Source: CALCKU01 sp964654665 (GTDB taxonomy: Bacteria; Pseudomonadota; Alphaproteobacteria; Caulobacterales; Maricaulaceae). Taken from it: a stretch of DNA of 60,532 bases. The translations under genes and the position numbers were made by a program. Under the pieces are notes generated by a model. That model had not been told where the DNA came from, did no database searches, and saw nothing but the letters and a program-made list of their open reading frames with translations. Where the stretch lies: NCBI GenBank assembly GCA_964654665.1, contig CAZZKV010000017.1, positions 1 to 60,532 of the forward strand, read 5' to 3'. Positions 23,095 through 32,686 of this stretch are shown piece by piece. Every line of letters starts with the position of its first letter. Positions within the stretch are counted from its first letter, which is position 1.

Positions 23095-24549
23095 ATGGTT
23101 AGAATCAATCCAAAAAAAACAGTTAAAATGAACGGGAGCGACCCACTCGCCTTAGCGGCTATTTTGGATCGGCAAAAAGCGGCTTTTAATCAGGTTCCCA
23201 ATATGCCTTGGGCGGATCGTAAGGCGAATTTGATAAAATTGGGCAAGGCGATCAAAGCTCATGAGGCGGATTTCATTGCCGCCATAAGCGAAGACTTTGG
23301 TAATCGTGCGGCGATGGAAACAATTATCGCGGAAATTTTGGTGATTCAGGGCGGAATTAGCCACGCCATTAAACATACGCCGCATTGGATGCGGACTCGC
23401 AAAGCACCAACAGCTTTGCAATTTAAACCTGGGCGGAACAAGATTGTGCCTCAGCCGCTTGGCGTTGTCGGAATCATAAGTCCGTGGAATTACCCGTTGC
23501 AACTGGCCATAATGCCTTTGATTGGCGTATTGGGCGCCGGAAATAGAGCGATGATCAAGCCCAGCGAATATACCCCGCGCCTATCTGACGTTATGAAATC
23601 GGTTTTAGGGAAAATTTTTACTGAAGATGAAGTTTATGTGGCAACAGGCGGTGTTGATGTGGCGCAGGCGTTTTCAGCCCTGCCATTTGACCATCTTGTT
23701 TTTACCGGTTCTACGGCTGTTGGCCGGATTGTTGCTAAAGCAGCGGCGGATAATCTTGTGCCATGTACTTTGGAATTGGGCGGAAAATCACCAACCTTGA
23801 TCGATGAAGATGCGAACCTAGCTATGGCCGTGCCGCGTATTGCAAATGGCAAGTTACTCAATGCAGGCCAGACCTGTGTTGCGCCTGATTATGTATTGAT
23901 GCCAAGTGCGAAAATTGACGCTTTTTCCGATGCGATCATTAAACAGGCTGAGACATTTTATCCACGTTTTGCGGGCAATGATGATTATACATCTATTATC
24001 GCGGATGCTCATTATGCGCGGCTGCAAGATTTGCTCGAAGATGCCGAAAATAAAGGTGCGCATATTCGTGTGGCTGGTGATGATGATAAGCAGCAACTGG
24101 CCAAAGAACGCCGTGTGCCTCTGACGGTTGTGACCAATACAACACCGGATATGCGGATTATGCGCGAAGAAATTTTCGGCCCGCTTCTACCTGTTGTCGC
24201 TTCTGAAAGCTTGGATGAATCGCTGAATTATATACAAAGCCATGATCGGCCTCTGGCGTTATATTGGTTTGGACAGGACAAGAAAAAACGCGATAAAGTT
24301 TTAAACCAGTCAATATCGGGCGGCGTTACGATCAATGATTGTGCGTGGCATGTTGTCCAAGAAGATATACCCTTTGGCGGCGTTGGTCCATCCGGTATGG
24401 GCGCTTATCACGGCGAAGCCGGGTTTAAGAGCTTTTCCCATATGAAAGGTGTGTTTTATCAAAGCAAGTTAAGCCAAGGTAAAAAATTATACCCGCCTTA
24501 TGGCCCGGCGACGACCAAGATGGTCAATCTTATGAAGAAAATCATGTAA
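23095..24549 (+). CDS. Aldehyde dehydrogenase (coniferyl-aldehyde/fatty-aldehyde type)
   Basis: 484 residues, NAD(P)-dependent aldehyde dehydrogenase. Catalytic Cys261 in NAGQTCVAPDYV and general-base Glu227 in CTLELGGKSP; the cofactor turn is FTGSTAVG. The motif set, including PQPLGVVGIISPWNYPLQL and the C-terminal SHMKGVFYQSK, fits the class-3-like family that contains coniferyl aldehyde and long-chain fatty aldehyde dehydrogenases. It lies three bases upstream of a GMC alcohol dehydrogenase gene and 28 bases further an alkylsulfatase, so it probably oxidises the aldehyde made from a long-chain alcohol in that pathway. It is the first gene of the operon. Confidence 0.92.
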   Translation: MVRINPKKTVKMNGSDPLALAAILDRQKAAFNQVPNMPWADRKANLIKLGKAIKAHEADFIAAISEDFGNRAAMETIIAEILVIQGGISHAIKHTPHWMRTRKAPTALQFKPGRNKIVPQPLGVVGIISPWNYPLQLAIMPLIGVLGAGNRAMIKPSEYTPRLSDVMKSVLGKIFTEDEVYVATGGVDVAQAFSALPFDHLVFTGSTAVGRIVAKAAADNLVPCTLELGGKSPTLIDEDANLAMAVPRIANGKLLNAGQTCVAPDYVLMPSAKIDAFSDAIIKQAETFYPRFAGNDDYTSIIADAHYARLQDLLEDAENKGAHIRVAGDDDKQQLAKERRVPLTVVTNTTPDMRIMREEIFGPLLPVVASESLDESLNYIQSHDRPLALYWFGQDKKKRDKVLNQSISGGVTINDCAWHVVQEDIPFGGVGPSGMGAYHGEAGFKSFSHMKGVFYQSKLSQGKKLYPPYGPATTKMVNLMKKIM

Positions 24550-24551
24550 GC

Positions 24552-26150
24552 ATGAATAGCTATGATTATGTTATTGTCGGTGCGGGTTCGGCGGGCTGCA
24601 CACTGGCTAATCGTTTGTCCGAAGACCCCGATGTTACGGTCTGTTTATTAGAAGCGGGTGGGTCTCATAAACACTGGAGTGTATGGGTTCCGGGGGCAGT
24701 TGTGATTAATTTGGTAACGGGAAAGCGCAATTGGCGGTTTGAAACTGTCCCGCAAAAAGGACTGAATGGCCGGCGGGGGTATCAACCGCGCGGGAAGGTT
24801 TTGGGCGGATCATCAAGCCTAAACGCCATGATTTATATTCGAGGCCATAAACAGGATTATGACGAATGGGCGCGCCTTGGAAATAAAGGGTGGGGGTGGG
24901 ATGATGTTCTGCCTTATTTCAAGAAATCAGAAAACCACGCGAGCCGTGATGATAATTTTCACGCGAAAGGTGGTTTGCTTAATGTTTCAAGGCCTCGAAA
25001 TCCAGGGTCGATCAATGATATATTTTTCGAAGCCGCGCGGCAAAATCAATATAAAATTCTCGATGATTTTAATGGCGAAGACTATGAAGGTATGGGCTAT
25101 TATGATGCGACTATCAAAGATGGTGAGCGGTGGTCCACGGCCCGGGCTTTTCTCGATACGGCTAAGGACCGGAAAAACCTAACTGTAATCACAGGCGCGC
25201 ATACCGAAAAGGTTATTGTCGAAAATAAACGGGCTGTGGGGGTGCAATATCGCGCTAAAAAACAAAGCCGGTCTGTTAGCGCTAAACGAGACATTATTCT
25301 GGCGGCTGGGGCTTTTGGATCACCCCAAATTTTACTACTTTCCGGTGTGGGGGCTAAAGAAAAATTAGACCCATTTGGCATTACACAAACCCATGCTTTG
25401 CCCGGTGTTGGCGAGAATTTACAGGATCATATTGATTATATCATGGGGTATGGTTCCAAGGTGAAAGATAACCTCGGGTTTTCGATTATGGGCGGGATAC
25501 GCATGATCGGGGAAATTGTTAATTACATTCGTAATCGGCGCGGACTGATGGCGTCCAATATTGCGGAAAGCGGAGGGTATTTTTACACGGACCGCTCTGA
25601 ACCTTCACCTGATGTAAAATTAGTTTTTGTGCGCGCCATGGTGGATGATCATGGCCGTAAATTACATTGGGGGCATGGGTATAGCTGTCATACGACGCTT
25701 ATGCGCCCTAAAAGCCGAGGGCGCGTAGAGTTACAATCGGCTGACCCTATGGCTCCGCCTGCTATTGATCCGGCCTTTCTGGAAGATGATCGTGATATGG
25801 AAACTTTGCTGCGGGGTGTGCAAAAAACACAACAAATTTTGAAAGCTTCGGCATTTGATGCGGTGCGCGGTAAACCGATTTATGCATCAGATACGGATGA
25901 TGTCGCGATACTGCGCGAGGATATTCGTAACCGCGCGGATACAGAATACCACCCGGTTGGAACGTGTAAAATGGGCCATGATGATATGGCTGTGGTCGAT
26001 GACCGCCTGAGAGTTCACGGAATAAAAGGTTTGCGCGTTATTGATGCCTCTATCATGCCAAATCTTGTTTCGGGCAATACCAATGCTCCGACAATTATGA
26101 TTGCAGAAAAAGGCGCTGATATGATCAAGGCCGATGCGATTGCTTCATGA
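24552..26150 (+). CDS. GMC-family FAD-dependent alcohol dehydrogenase
   Basis: 532 residues. FAD-binding Rossmann motif VGAGSAGCTLANRLSE at about 9-24, the GMC signature GRGKVLGGSSSLNAMIYIRG-like block (about 78-99), a second signature GAFGSPQILLLSGVG, the catalytic His region EYHPVGTCKMG and the C-terminal SGNTNAPTIMIAEKGADMI. Related enzymes include choline dehydrogenase and AlkJ-type membrane-associated alcohol dehydrogenases. Between an aldehyde dehydrogenase and an alkylsulfatase, oxidation of a fatty alcohol released from an alkyl sulfate ester is the simplest reading. Electrons probably pass to quinone, as in AlkJ; no cytochrome partner is visible here. Confidence 0.92.
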   Translation: MNSYDYVIVGAGSAGCTLANRLSEDPDVTVCLLEAGGSHKHWSVWVPGAVVINLVTGKRNWRFETVPQKGLNGRRGYQPRGKVLGGSSSLNAMIYIRGHKQDYDEWARLGNKGWGWDDVLPYFKKSENHASRDDNFHAKGGLLNVSRPRNPGSINDIFFEAARQNQYKILDDFNGEDYEGMGYYDATIKDGERWSTARAFLDTAKDRKNLTVITGAHTEKVIVENKRAVGVQYRAKKQSRSVSAKRDIILAAGAFGSPQILLLSGVGAKEKLDPFGITQTHALPGVGENLQDHIDYIMGYGSKVKDNLGFSIMGGIRMIGEIVNYIRNRRGLMASNIAESGGYFYTDRSEPSPDVKLVFVRAMVDDHGRKLHWGHGYSCHTTLMRPKSRGRVELQSADPMAPPAIDPAFLEDDRDMETLLRGVQKTQQILKASAFDAVRGKPIYASDTDDVAILREDIRNRADTEYHPVGTCKMGHDDMAVVDDRLRVHGIKGLRVIDASIMPNLVSGNTNAPTIMIAEKGADMIKADAIAS

Positions 26151-26177
26151 AATGAGGTTAAAAGGGAAAGATTACCT

Positions 26178-28127
26178 ATGAAACGTATATGGATGCTGCT
26201 GGTTTTATCTTTGGCTATAGCCGGATGTACTGAACAGAGTTCACACAATACAAGTCCGGTACCCGCAACAGAGGAGGTTAATACATCCGTTCATCCGGCA
26301 ACAATTGCTGCGAATAAAGCCTCGGTCAAAGCCTTGGACTTTTCTGACCGCCGTGATTTTGAACGGGCAGAAAAAGGGTTTATTGCCAGTTTTGATGATG
26401 GCATTCCGAATTATGATCCAACAGATTACGATTTCCTGACAGCGGAAGCGCCTGATAGCGTTAATCCCAGCCTGTGGCGACAAAGCCAGCTATTGTCGAA
26501 ACATGGTTTGTTCAAAGTTACAGACGGAATTTATCAGGTTCGCGGATTTGATCTGTCCAACATCACTTTTATTGAAGGTCAAACGGGTTGGATTGTTGTC
26601 GACCCTTTGATCACCAAAGAAACAGCAGCGCGGGCCAAAGCCCTTGTTGACCGCGAATTGGGCGTTCGCCCCGTTAGTGCCGTGATTATTACTCATAGCC
26701 ATATTGATCATTATGGCGGCATTCGGGGTTTATCCGATACGAATGATTTTGAGATTATTACGCCTAAAGGGTTCGTGCTTGAAACCGTAAGCGAAAATAT
26801 ACTTGCCGGTAATGCCATGGGACGCCGGGCAACCTATATGTTCGGGCCGCTTCTGCCAAAAGGTCCGGCTGGACAAGTCGGCGTTGGCCTTGGACAAGCC
26901 ATTTCAAATGGAACACCGGGGATGCTATTTCCAACGCGCGAAGTTACAGAGGCCTTTGAACGTTTTGAAATTGACGGCATTCCTATCGAATTCATGTTGA
27001 CGTTAGGGGCCGAAGCGCCAACCGAATTCATGTTTTACATGCCAACGAAGCGGGCTTTCTGTCAGGCCGAAATTATCAATCACACATTTCATAATTTGTT
27101 GACCCCGCGCGGAGCCAAGGTGCGCGATGGACGGCTATGGTCTCGGTATATAGACCAAGCCATACAGAAATATGCCGATCAATCCGATGTGAGTTTCGGA
27201 AGCCATCATTGGCCTGTTTGGGGCGCGGCGGATATTCGCGACCTGTGGGAAGGCCAGCGCGATCTGTACCGTTATGTTCATGACCAGACTGTGCGCCTTG
27301 CTAATCTGGGGTATACACTGCACGAAATACCAGAGCGAATTAACCTGCCCGACTCTATTGCCAGCCGTTTTGCCAATCGGGATTATTATGGAACCGTCAG
27401 TCATAATTCCAAAGCGCAATATCAGCTTTATTTCGGATATTTTGATGGTAACCCGGCTAATCTTGACCCTCTACCGCCGCGTAAGGCTGGCCAGAAATTT
27501 GTTGACTATGTTGGCGGCGCCGAGGCTGTATTAGATAAGGCACAAACCGATTATGATGCCGGTGAATTTCGATACGCTGCAACAGCCCTTAATCATCTTG
27601 TTTTTGCTGAGCCTGATAATAAGGCGGCCCAAATATTACTGGCTAAAGTCTATCGGCAACTGGCCTATCAATCTGAGAGCGGTTCATGGCGCAATTTCTA
27701 CCTGACAGGGGCACAAGAATTAACGCGTGGTATTTTGAATTTACCGGCCCCGCGAACCAATGGCCCCGATGTTGTTAAAGCGGTTCCGCTTGAGCTTTAT
27801 TTTGACCTTCTAGCTGTTCGTATTGATGGGGAGAAAGCCGCCAAGAAATCCCTCGAAATTAATTTCCAAATAGCGGATACAGGACAAAAGGCCTATCTCT
27901 TTTTATCGGGCGGGGCGCTGCATCACCGTATGGATACGGTGAAAGAGGGTGTCCCGACATTATCAATCACACGGGCCGGGCTTGATGCCCTGAATACACA
28001 GCAAACTACGGTTGCCCAATTGCGTAAAAGCGGGGATGTCAAACTGTCTGGTAATCCGCTTAAAATCAAAGCCTTGTTTGATTTAGTAGAGGAACCGGAA
28101 TATTGGTTTGAAATCATCAGGCCATAA
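26178..28127 (+). CDS. Alkylsulfatase (SdsA1/Bds1 type), lipoprotein
   Basis: 649 residues with a signal ending in the lipobox LAIAGC (Cys17). The MBL-fold metal motif is THSHIDHYGG (His173, His175, Asp177, His178), with further ligands expected in FCQAEIINHTFHN and SFGSHHWPVWG. The order MBL domain, alkylsulfatase dimerisation helices (about 420-540, YDAGEFRYAATALNHLVFAEP) and a C-terminal SCP2-like lipid-binding domain (about 545-649) is that of SdsA1. These enzymes hydrolyse primary or secondary alkyl sulfate esters. The lipid anchor places it at the cell surface or in the periplasm. It ends the operon with the two dehydrogenases. Confidence 0.92.
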   Translation: MKRIWMLLVLSLAIAGCTEQSSHNTSPVPATEEVNTSVHPATIAANKASVKALDFSDRRDFERAEKGFIASFDDGIPNYDPTDYDFLTAEAPDSVNPSLWRQSQLLSKHGLFKVTDGIYQVRGFDLSNITFIEGQTGWIVVDPLITKETAARAKALVDRELGVRPVSAVIITHSHIDHYGGIRGLSDTNDFEIITPKGFVLETVSENILAGNAMGRRATYMFGPLLPKGPAGQVGVGLGQAISNGTPGMLFPTREVTEAFERFEIDGIPIEFMLTLGAEAPTEFMFYMPTKRAFCQAEIINHTFHNLLTPRGAKVRDGRLWSRYIDQAIQKYADQSDVSFGSHHWPVWGAADIRDLWEGQRDLYRYVHDQTVRLANLGYTLHEIPERINLPDSIASRFANRDYYGTVSHNSKAQYQLYFGYFDGNPANLDPLPPRKAGQKFVDYVGGAEAVLDKAQTDYDAGEFRYAATALNHLVFAEPDNKAAQILLAKVYRQLAYQSESGSWRNFYLTGAQELTRGILNLPAPRTNGPDVVKAVPLELYFDLLAVRIDGEKAAKKSLEINFQIADTGQKAYLFLSGGALHHRMDTVKEGVPTLSITRAGLDALNTQQTTVAQLRKSGDVKLSGNPLKIKALFDLVEEPEYWFEIIRP

Positions 28128-28142
28128 TGGGGGCGGCCCCAT
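28127..28142. terminator. Hairpin between two convergent genes
   Basis: ATGGGG and CCCCAT form a 6-base-pair stem with a GCGG loop, directly after the alkylsulfatase stop and 15 bases from the stop of the convergent D-aminoacylase-like gene. No T-run follows, so it may end transcripts only weakly. Confidence 0.35.
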
Positions 28143-28156
28143 GCCCTATAAATCGA

Positions 28157-29935
28157 TTAAACCGCAGTTTGACCGCCTCGAACAAGGCGTCCCGGCCGAG
28201 CTTGGGTGACGCGATCATTGGCAATAACCTGCTCGCCTTTGACAAAGGTTGCCTTATAGCCCGTGACAGGCTGTATTAGGCGTTGTCCACCAGCGGGTAA
28301 GTCTTGCACCATTTCAGGCATAGAGAGCGATAATCCGTCATAATCAATGATGTTGATATCGGCTCTTTGTCCGGCCTTTAACCGTCCGCGGTCTGTCAGA
28401 CCGAGATAATCAGCGCCGTCCGCTGTTAGCATTTGTACGGCCCGCGCCAAGGCAATACCGGGTTTGTTTTTCCGTAAACGATCACGGGTCCAATGGGCCA
28501 ATAGATAGGTTGGAAAACTGGCATCGCAAATTGTTCCGACATGGGCCCCGCCGTCCGATAACCCCGGCAAAGCCTTGGGGTGGCGCATCATGGTCAAAAC
28601 ATTATTATAATTCATTTCAGTGTAATTATAGACAGGGTAATAAATCAATGCCTTTCCGTCATCCTCGAGCAACATGTCATAGGCTTTTTCCCAGACCGTT
28701 ACCCCGTCTTTGCGTGCGAGTGTTGCAAGAGAGGTTTCAGCGGTTTGTTCGTAATCCACCATGCCCGAATAATCTAATTTGAAAAGTTTTTCGGCAATTT
28801 GGACGAAGCCTGCGATCATGACATCAACGACAGGGGGTACGGGACTGCCGTCGCCAGAAAGTTTAATCGGGGTTTCGCTAAGTAATTGTTTTTTATAAAC
28901 GGGGTCTTTCAAAATTACGACACGTTCAGATAAGGGTTTCTCGCGTATCGCCAGATAGCTTGGATAGGCCATTAAAGGGTGGAATGTGCAATTTAATCCG
29001 ATAAAGGACCCAATGGCGCGTGGGGCGACTTGCAAACTTATATCCAGCCCGTCTTTATTCATGGCATTTGTACGCCGGATGATGTTTTTCCAGTCATCCG
29101 GGGCGAAGTCGCGTTCCATTAGCGACATAGAGCCGGGACGGCCATGACCTGCCCGAAAGAAAGCTTCCATAAGATCAAACTCACTTTCAAAGCTCTCACC
29201 GGGGCGCAGCATGTCAAAATCGTTCACGACTTGCAAAACACCATGAGATAAGCCTTCAAATGCGCCAGCAATGCCGACCAATTCCTCTTTTCCGGCTTCG
29301 CTGCCCGGTGTCCAATCCCCATCAGAGCTTTTATGAAAATCGCTGCGTCCGATGGAAAATCCCAAGGCGCCTGCTTCTAAGGCTTCACGGGTAAGGCGGC
29401 GCATTTCGGCAATGTCTTCGCTATTTGCCGCTTGATTATAAACCGCGCGGTCCCCCATCGCAAAAACACGCAGCGGGTCATGCGGAACCATAACAGCAAA
29501 ATCAATTGTATGCGGCATAGCGTCAATCGCATCCATATATTCAGGGAAGCTTTCCCAGTTCCACTGCAGGCCTTCATGCAGGGCTGTGCCGGGGATATCC
29601 TCGACACCTTCCATCAGGCGGATTAACTTATCTCTATCCGCGGCGCGGCAGGGGGCAAACCCTACGCCGCAATTGCCTAATAACGCCGTTGTAACCCCGT
29701 GATTAACCGAGGGTTTTAATTCCTCATCCCAGCTTATTTGCCCGTCATAATGTGTATGCAGATCAATAAATCCGGGAGTTACAATATGGCCTTGGGCAGA
29801 GATTTCATGTCGGGCAGGGCCGTCACAAGCTCCAATATCGACAATATATCCGTCTTTTATAGCAATATGCCCGTGAACGGGGTCCGTGCCATTACCATCG
29901 AATATTAAGCCCTCGGTTATTTTCAGATCAAACAT
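28157..29935 (-). CDS. Amidohydrolase of the N-acyl-D-amino-acid deacylase family
   Basis: 592 residues. TIM-barrel amidohydrolase with the metal-binding HTH motif IDLHTHYDGQISWDEEL, the cysteine-containing NCGVGFAPCR seen in D-aminoacylases, and the C-terminal SDGGAHVGTICDASF. The family removes acyl groups from N-acyl-D-amino acids, though many members have other substrates. The ATG at 29933-29935 begins the conserved MFDLKITEGLIFDG and overlaps the stop of the upstream transporter by eight bases; a longer reading frame from 30019 would add a tail inside that gene and is rejected. No signal peptide. It is the last gene of a three-gene operon. Confidence 0.9.
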   Translation of the reverse strand: MFDLKITEGLIFDGNGTDPVHGHIAIKDGYIVDIGACDGPARHEISAQGHIVTPGFIDLHTHYDGQISWDEELKPSVNHGVTTALLGNCGVGFAPCRAADRDKLIRLMEGVEDIPGTALHEGLQWNWESFPEYMDAIDAMPHTIDFAVMVPHDPLRVFAMGDRAVYNQAANSEDIAEMRRLTREALEAGALGFSIGRSDFHKSSDGDWTPGSEAGKEELVGIAGAFEGLSHGVLQVVNDFDMLRPGESFESEFDLMEAFFRAGHGRPGSMSLMERDFAPDDWKNIIRRTNAMNKDGLDISLQVAPRAIGSFIGLNCTFHPLMAYPSYLAIREKPLSERVVILKDPVYKKQLLSETPIKLSGDGSPVPPVVDVMIAGFVQIAEKLFKLDYSGMVDYEQTAETSLATLARKDGVTVWEKAYDMLLEDDGKALIYYPVYNYTEMNYNNVLTMMRHPKALPGLSDGGAHVGTICDASFPTYLLAHWTRDRLRKNKPGIALARAVQMLTADGADYLGLTDRGRLKAGQRADINIIDYDGLSLSMPEMVQDLPAGGQRLIQPVTGYKATFVKGEQVIANDRVTQARPGRLVRGGQTAV

Positions 29936-30845
29936 ATTGCTCTCGCTTATCTTTACTGCGGTACCATAGCACAAGGGCCGTTCCAGCGATAAGGTGCCAT
30001 GTTCCCCAAATTCCGGCAACAGCCCCCGCGCCGCCTAATCCGTTTAACTGTGTGAGTAATATAACAATACCTAGACCGGAGTTTTGAATGCCGACTTCTA
30101 TGGTGAGTGCGCGTCTTTCACCTTCGCCACCGCCCGCAAGGCGCGAGGCTATATTTCCCATAAGAAACCCAAGGCCGTTATGTAAAATCACGAGGCCTAT
30201 CAGGCCAAACCCGATTGTAAGGACAATCGGAATATATTTAATACAGGCAATGATAATAATAAGCGACAGACCAACGCCGCTAATAATGGCTAATGGTTTT
30301 TGGATCGTCTGGGCTAGTTTTGGTGTGTTAATGGCTAAGGTCATACCGCATAACAATGGCAGGGCTAAAATCACAAGGGTTTGCAAGAGAAAGCTGATAA
30401 TGCCGAAATCAATTTCGGTTAAAAGATTACGGGTGGGCGGATAAAGCGAACACCAAAATATAATAGAGATCGGGGTGATAAACGCCGCAGCAAGGCTGCT
30501 GGTCGCAGTCAGAGAGACTGATAAGGCTGTGTTTGCTCGGGCATAAAGCGATAAAAGGTTGGATGTATTGCCGCCGGGGCAGCAGGCAATCAAAATCATG
30601 CCCAGCGCAACACTTGGCGGAGGAGTAAAGACAAAGCACAAACCAAGAGTTAACAAAGGCAGACCGATTATTTGCGCGAAAACGCCAGCAAAATAAACAC
30701 GGGGCTGTTGTTTTAAAAACGCAAAATGTTCTGTTCGTAAGCCCAGCGCAACAGCAAACATCATGATCGCAAGAACAATGGCCATACCAATCTCGGAACT
30801 GCGGCCTAGTTCTAATTGGAAACTATCGAGAGCCATCATATCCAT
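29928..30845 (-). CDS. Bile acid:sodium symporter (BASS) family transporter
   Basis: 305 residues with about nine to ten hydrophobic helices. Family marks are CCPGGNTSNLLSLYARANTA (the first sodium-binding crossover) and TIEVGIQNSGLGIVIL (the second). These proteins move organic anions with sodium across the inner membrane. The start codon overlaps the stop of the upstream amidohydrolase by one base (TAATG), and its stop overlaps the next gene by eight bases. Placed between two amidohydrolases, it probably imports the substrate of one or the product of the other, for instance an acylated amino acid; this is inference. Confidence 0.9.
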   Translation of the reverse strand: MDMMALDSFQLELGRSSEIGMAIVLAIMMFAVALGLRTEHFAFLKQQPRVYFAGVFAQIIGLPLLTLGLCFVFTPPPSVALGMILIACCPGGNTSNLLSLYARANTALSVSLTATSSLAAAFITPISIIFWCSLYPPTRNLLTEIDFGIISFLLQTLVILALPLLCGMTLAINTPKLAQTIQKPLAIISGVGLSLIIIIACIKYIPIVLTIGFGLIGLVILHNGLGFLMGNIASRLAGGGEGERRALTIEVGIQNSGLGIVILLTQLNGLGGAGAVAGIWGTWHLIAGTALVLWYRSKDKREQYV

Positions 30846-32584
30846 TATTGCGTCCCCGCCGGATGCCAGTGTCCGTCAATCATAGTGCCTTCGATTTTGA
30901 TTAAAGGCCAATCCGGTCCCGCTGTGGTCAGTGGATTATCCGCCAGAATAGTAAAATCGGCTCGTTTTCCAACCTCGATAGACCCAAGGGTGTCATCTAG
31001 CCCCAATGACCAGGCAGCGTCTAAAGTAATAGCTTTGAGTGCTTCCATTGCGGTTAGTTGTTCTGATGCATTGCTAATGGTTCCATGGCGCGTGGTGCGG
31101 GTCATATGGGCGCTCGCGGCTTTTAATGGCTGCGGCGGAGCGAGCGGAGCATCGGAATGCAGCGTTGTATGAATGCCGGCGCGAATAGCAGAGGCGAGCG
31201 GTGTTATGTAATCCGTTTTTTCGCCGATAGCTTCGCTGTAATCATCACCCATATAATTAACGTAATGGCTGGCTGCTGAAATGCCGATATCCAATGTGGC
31301 GGCCTTTTGAATTTGCGCGGGCGTCACAAGGCCGGCATGTTCGATGATAAGGCGCTGCTTCGCGGTTCCGGGTTTCATGGCAGCAAAGGCATTCAGTGTT
31401 GCGTCTTGCGCTGCATCGCCGTTAGAATGGATATGGATATCAATGCCTTTATCCCAATAAGATGCCATGAGTTGGGGCAAGGCCTCTGGCTGAGTCACCC
31501 AAAGACCGTCTGTTCCCTTGGATTGCCCGCCAATATATCCGGGGGCTGCCATTTTCATGGTTTGTGAATAAAAGGCTGCATCGGTGAAGAGTTTGACCTG
31601 GTTTAAGACGGGCGGCGAGAGCGCTTCATTCCGGTTCATCTTTATGATTGTTTCCGCTGTTTGGTCGCCGAATTCTTTTATAAAGGCGCGGTGCTCTGGC
31701 ACTAGATAAAGACGGTAGCTATCATCGTCTGTATAATGTTGGGCAATAAAGCTATCTTCCATGTTCCGGCCAAAAATCCCATATCCCATTTCAGCAATTG
31801 TCGTGACGCCGGAACGTGCCAAAATAGATTCAAATCCGGTAAAACCCTTTTCAATATGGGCCGGATTTAGCAACAAAGGGCCAATGGACGTAAAGAGAGC
31901 CAATCCAGCATCCTCATAAATACGGCCTGTCAAGGCGCCTGTACTATCCAGATCAATGCCATGATATTTTTGCGCCAGATCAGGCGTCAGGCTAGCCATA
32001 TTGATTGCTGCGGAATTCAGATAAAAATCATGGCCGGAATAATGCCAGATAAAAAGCGGGCGCGTGGTTGATATTGTATCCAAATCCTGCCGCGTTAAAT
32101 CACCTTGCACAAGATTGTGATAGCCATAGAGAATGAGCGGACCTGCGGGAGCTGCGGCTTCGTATGCAGCAATTTTTGCAAGAAGTGATGTCTTGTCGGG
32201 TAAGCCTTTAACCGTACCCTTTGGCGTTTCCATATCCCACGGTGGGATAAAATCTAGGCCATACATCATGGCCCCCAGTGTCATATGAACATGGGGGTCG
32301 ATCAGGCCGGGTATGATGGTTTTACCCTTAAATTGATCATTGATATCCGCCCCTTTGAACTGGTTTTTTATCGCTGCCAGCGTCCCGACGGCCGCAATTT
32401 GACCGTCTTTTGTTACGGCAACGGCTTCGGCTTTTGGCATGACGTCGGATAGGGTGACGATATGTTCCGCTGTATAGAGCGTAATATCGCTCTGAACGGG
32501 GGGGTGTATAGCTTGATTGCAGGATGCCGCAAATATGGCAAAGCCAAGCCCGGTCAATAGATTGTGTCTTGTCTTAACTGCCAT
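30845..32584 (-). CDS. Amidohydrolase family protein (YtcJ-like), lipoprotein
   Basis: 579 residues. N-terminal signal with lipobox FAASC (Cys22 from the chosen ATG at 32582-32584; an ATG four codons upstream is also possible). The amidohydrolase core shows VIPGLIDPHVHM-type metal motif (IIPGLIDPHVHMTLG), a further IDIHIHSNGDAAQD metal site, HSDAPLAPP, and the C-terminal GKRADFTILADNPL, as in YtcJ-type proteins. These are hydrolases of unknown or varied substrates. The lipoprotein form would act outside the inner membrane, so products could enter through the BASS transporter encoded next and be finished by the cytosolic D-aminoacylase-like enzyme. First gene of the operon. Confidence 0.9.
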   Translation of the reverse strand: MAVKTRHNLLTGLGFAIFAASCNQAIHPPVQSDITLYTAEHIVTLSDVMPKAEAVAVTKDGQIAAVGTLAAIKNQFKGADINDQFKGKTIIPGLIDPHVHMTLGAMMYGLDFIPPWDMETPKGTVKGLPDKTSLLAKIAAYEAAAPAGPLILYGYHNLVQGDLTRQDLDTISTTRPLFIWHYSGHDFYLNSAAINMASLTPDLAQKYHGIDLDSTGALTGRIYEDAGLALFTSIGPLLLNPAHIEKGFTGFESILARSGVTTIAEMGYGIFGRNMEDSFIAQHYTDDDSYRLYLVPEHRAFIKEFGDQTAETIIKMNRNEALSPPVLNQVKLFTDAAFYSQTMKMAAPGYIGGQSKGTDGLWVTQPEALPQLMASYWDKGIDIHIHSNGDAAQDATLNAFAAMKPGTAKQRLIIEHAGLVTPAQIQKAATLDIGISAASHYVNYMGDDYSEAIGEKTDYITPLASAIRAGIHTTLHSDAPLAPPQPLKAASAHMTRTTRHGTISNASEQLTAMEALKAITLDAAWSLGLDDTLGSIEVGKRADFTILADNPLTTAGPDWPLIKIEGTMIDGHWHPAGTQ

Positions 32585-32686
32585 AAATGCCGCCATGATA
32601 ATGAATGGGGAAACCATATGATATATGGCGGCAGTTGCAAGGCGAGTTTAGGCGCGGTTTGGCCGTAGAAATTGCCCTTTATAAGG

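Noticed and set aside
29936..30019. 28-residue N-terminal extension of the D-aminoacylase-like protein
   Set aside because: It lies inside the BASS transporter gene and does not resemble the family N-terminus.
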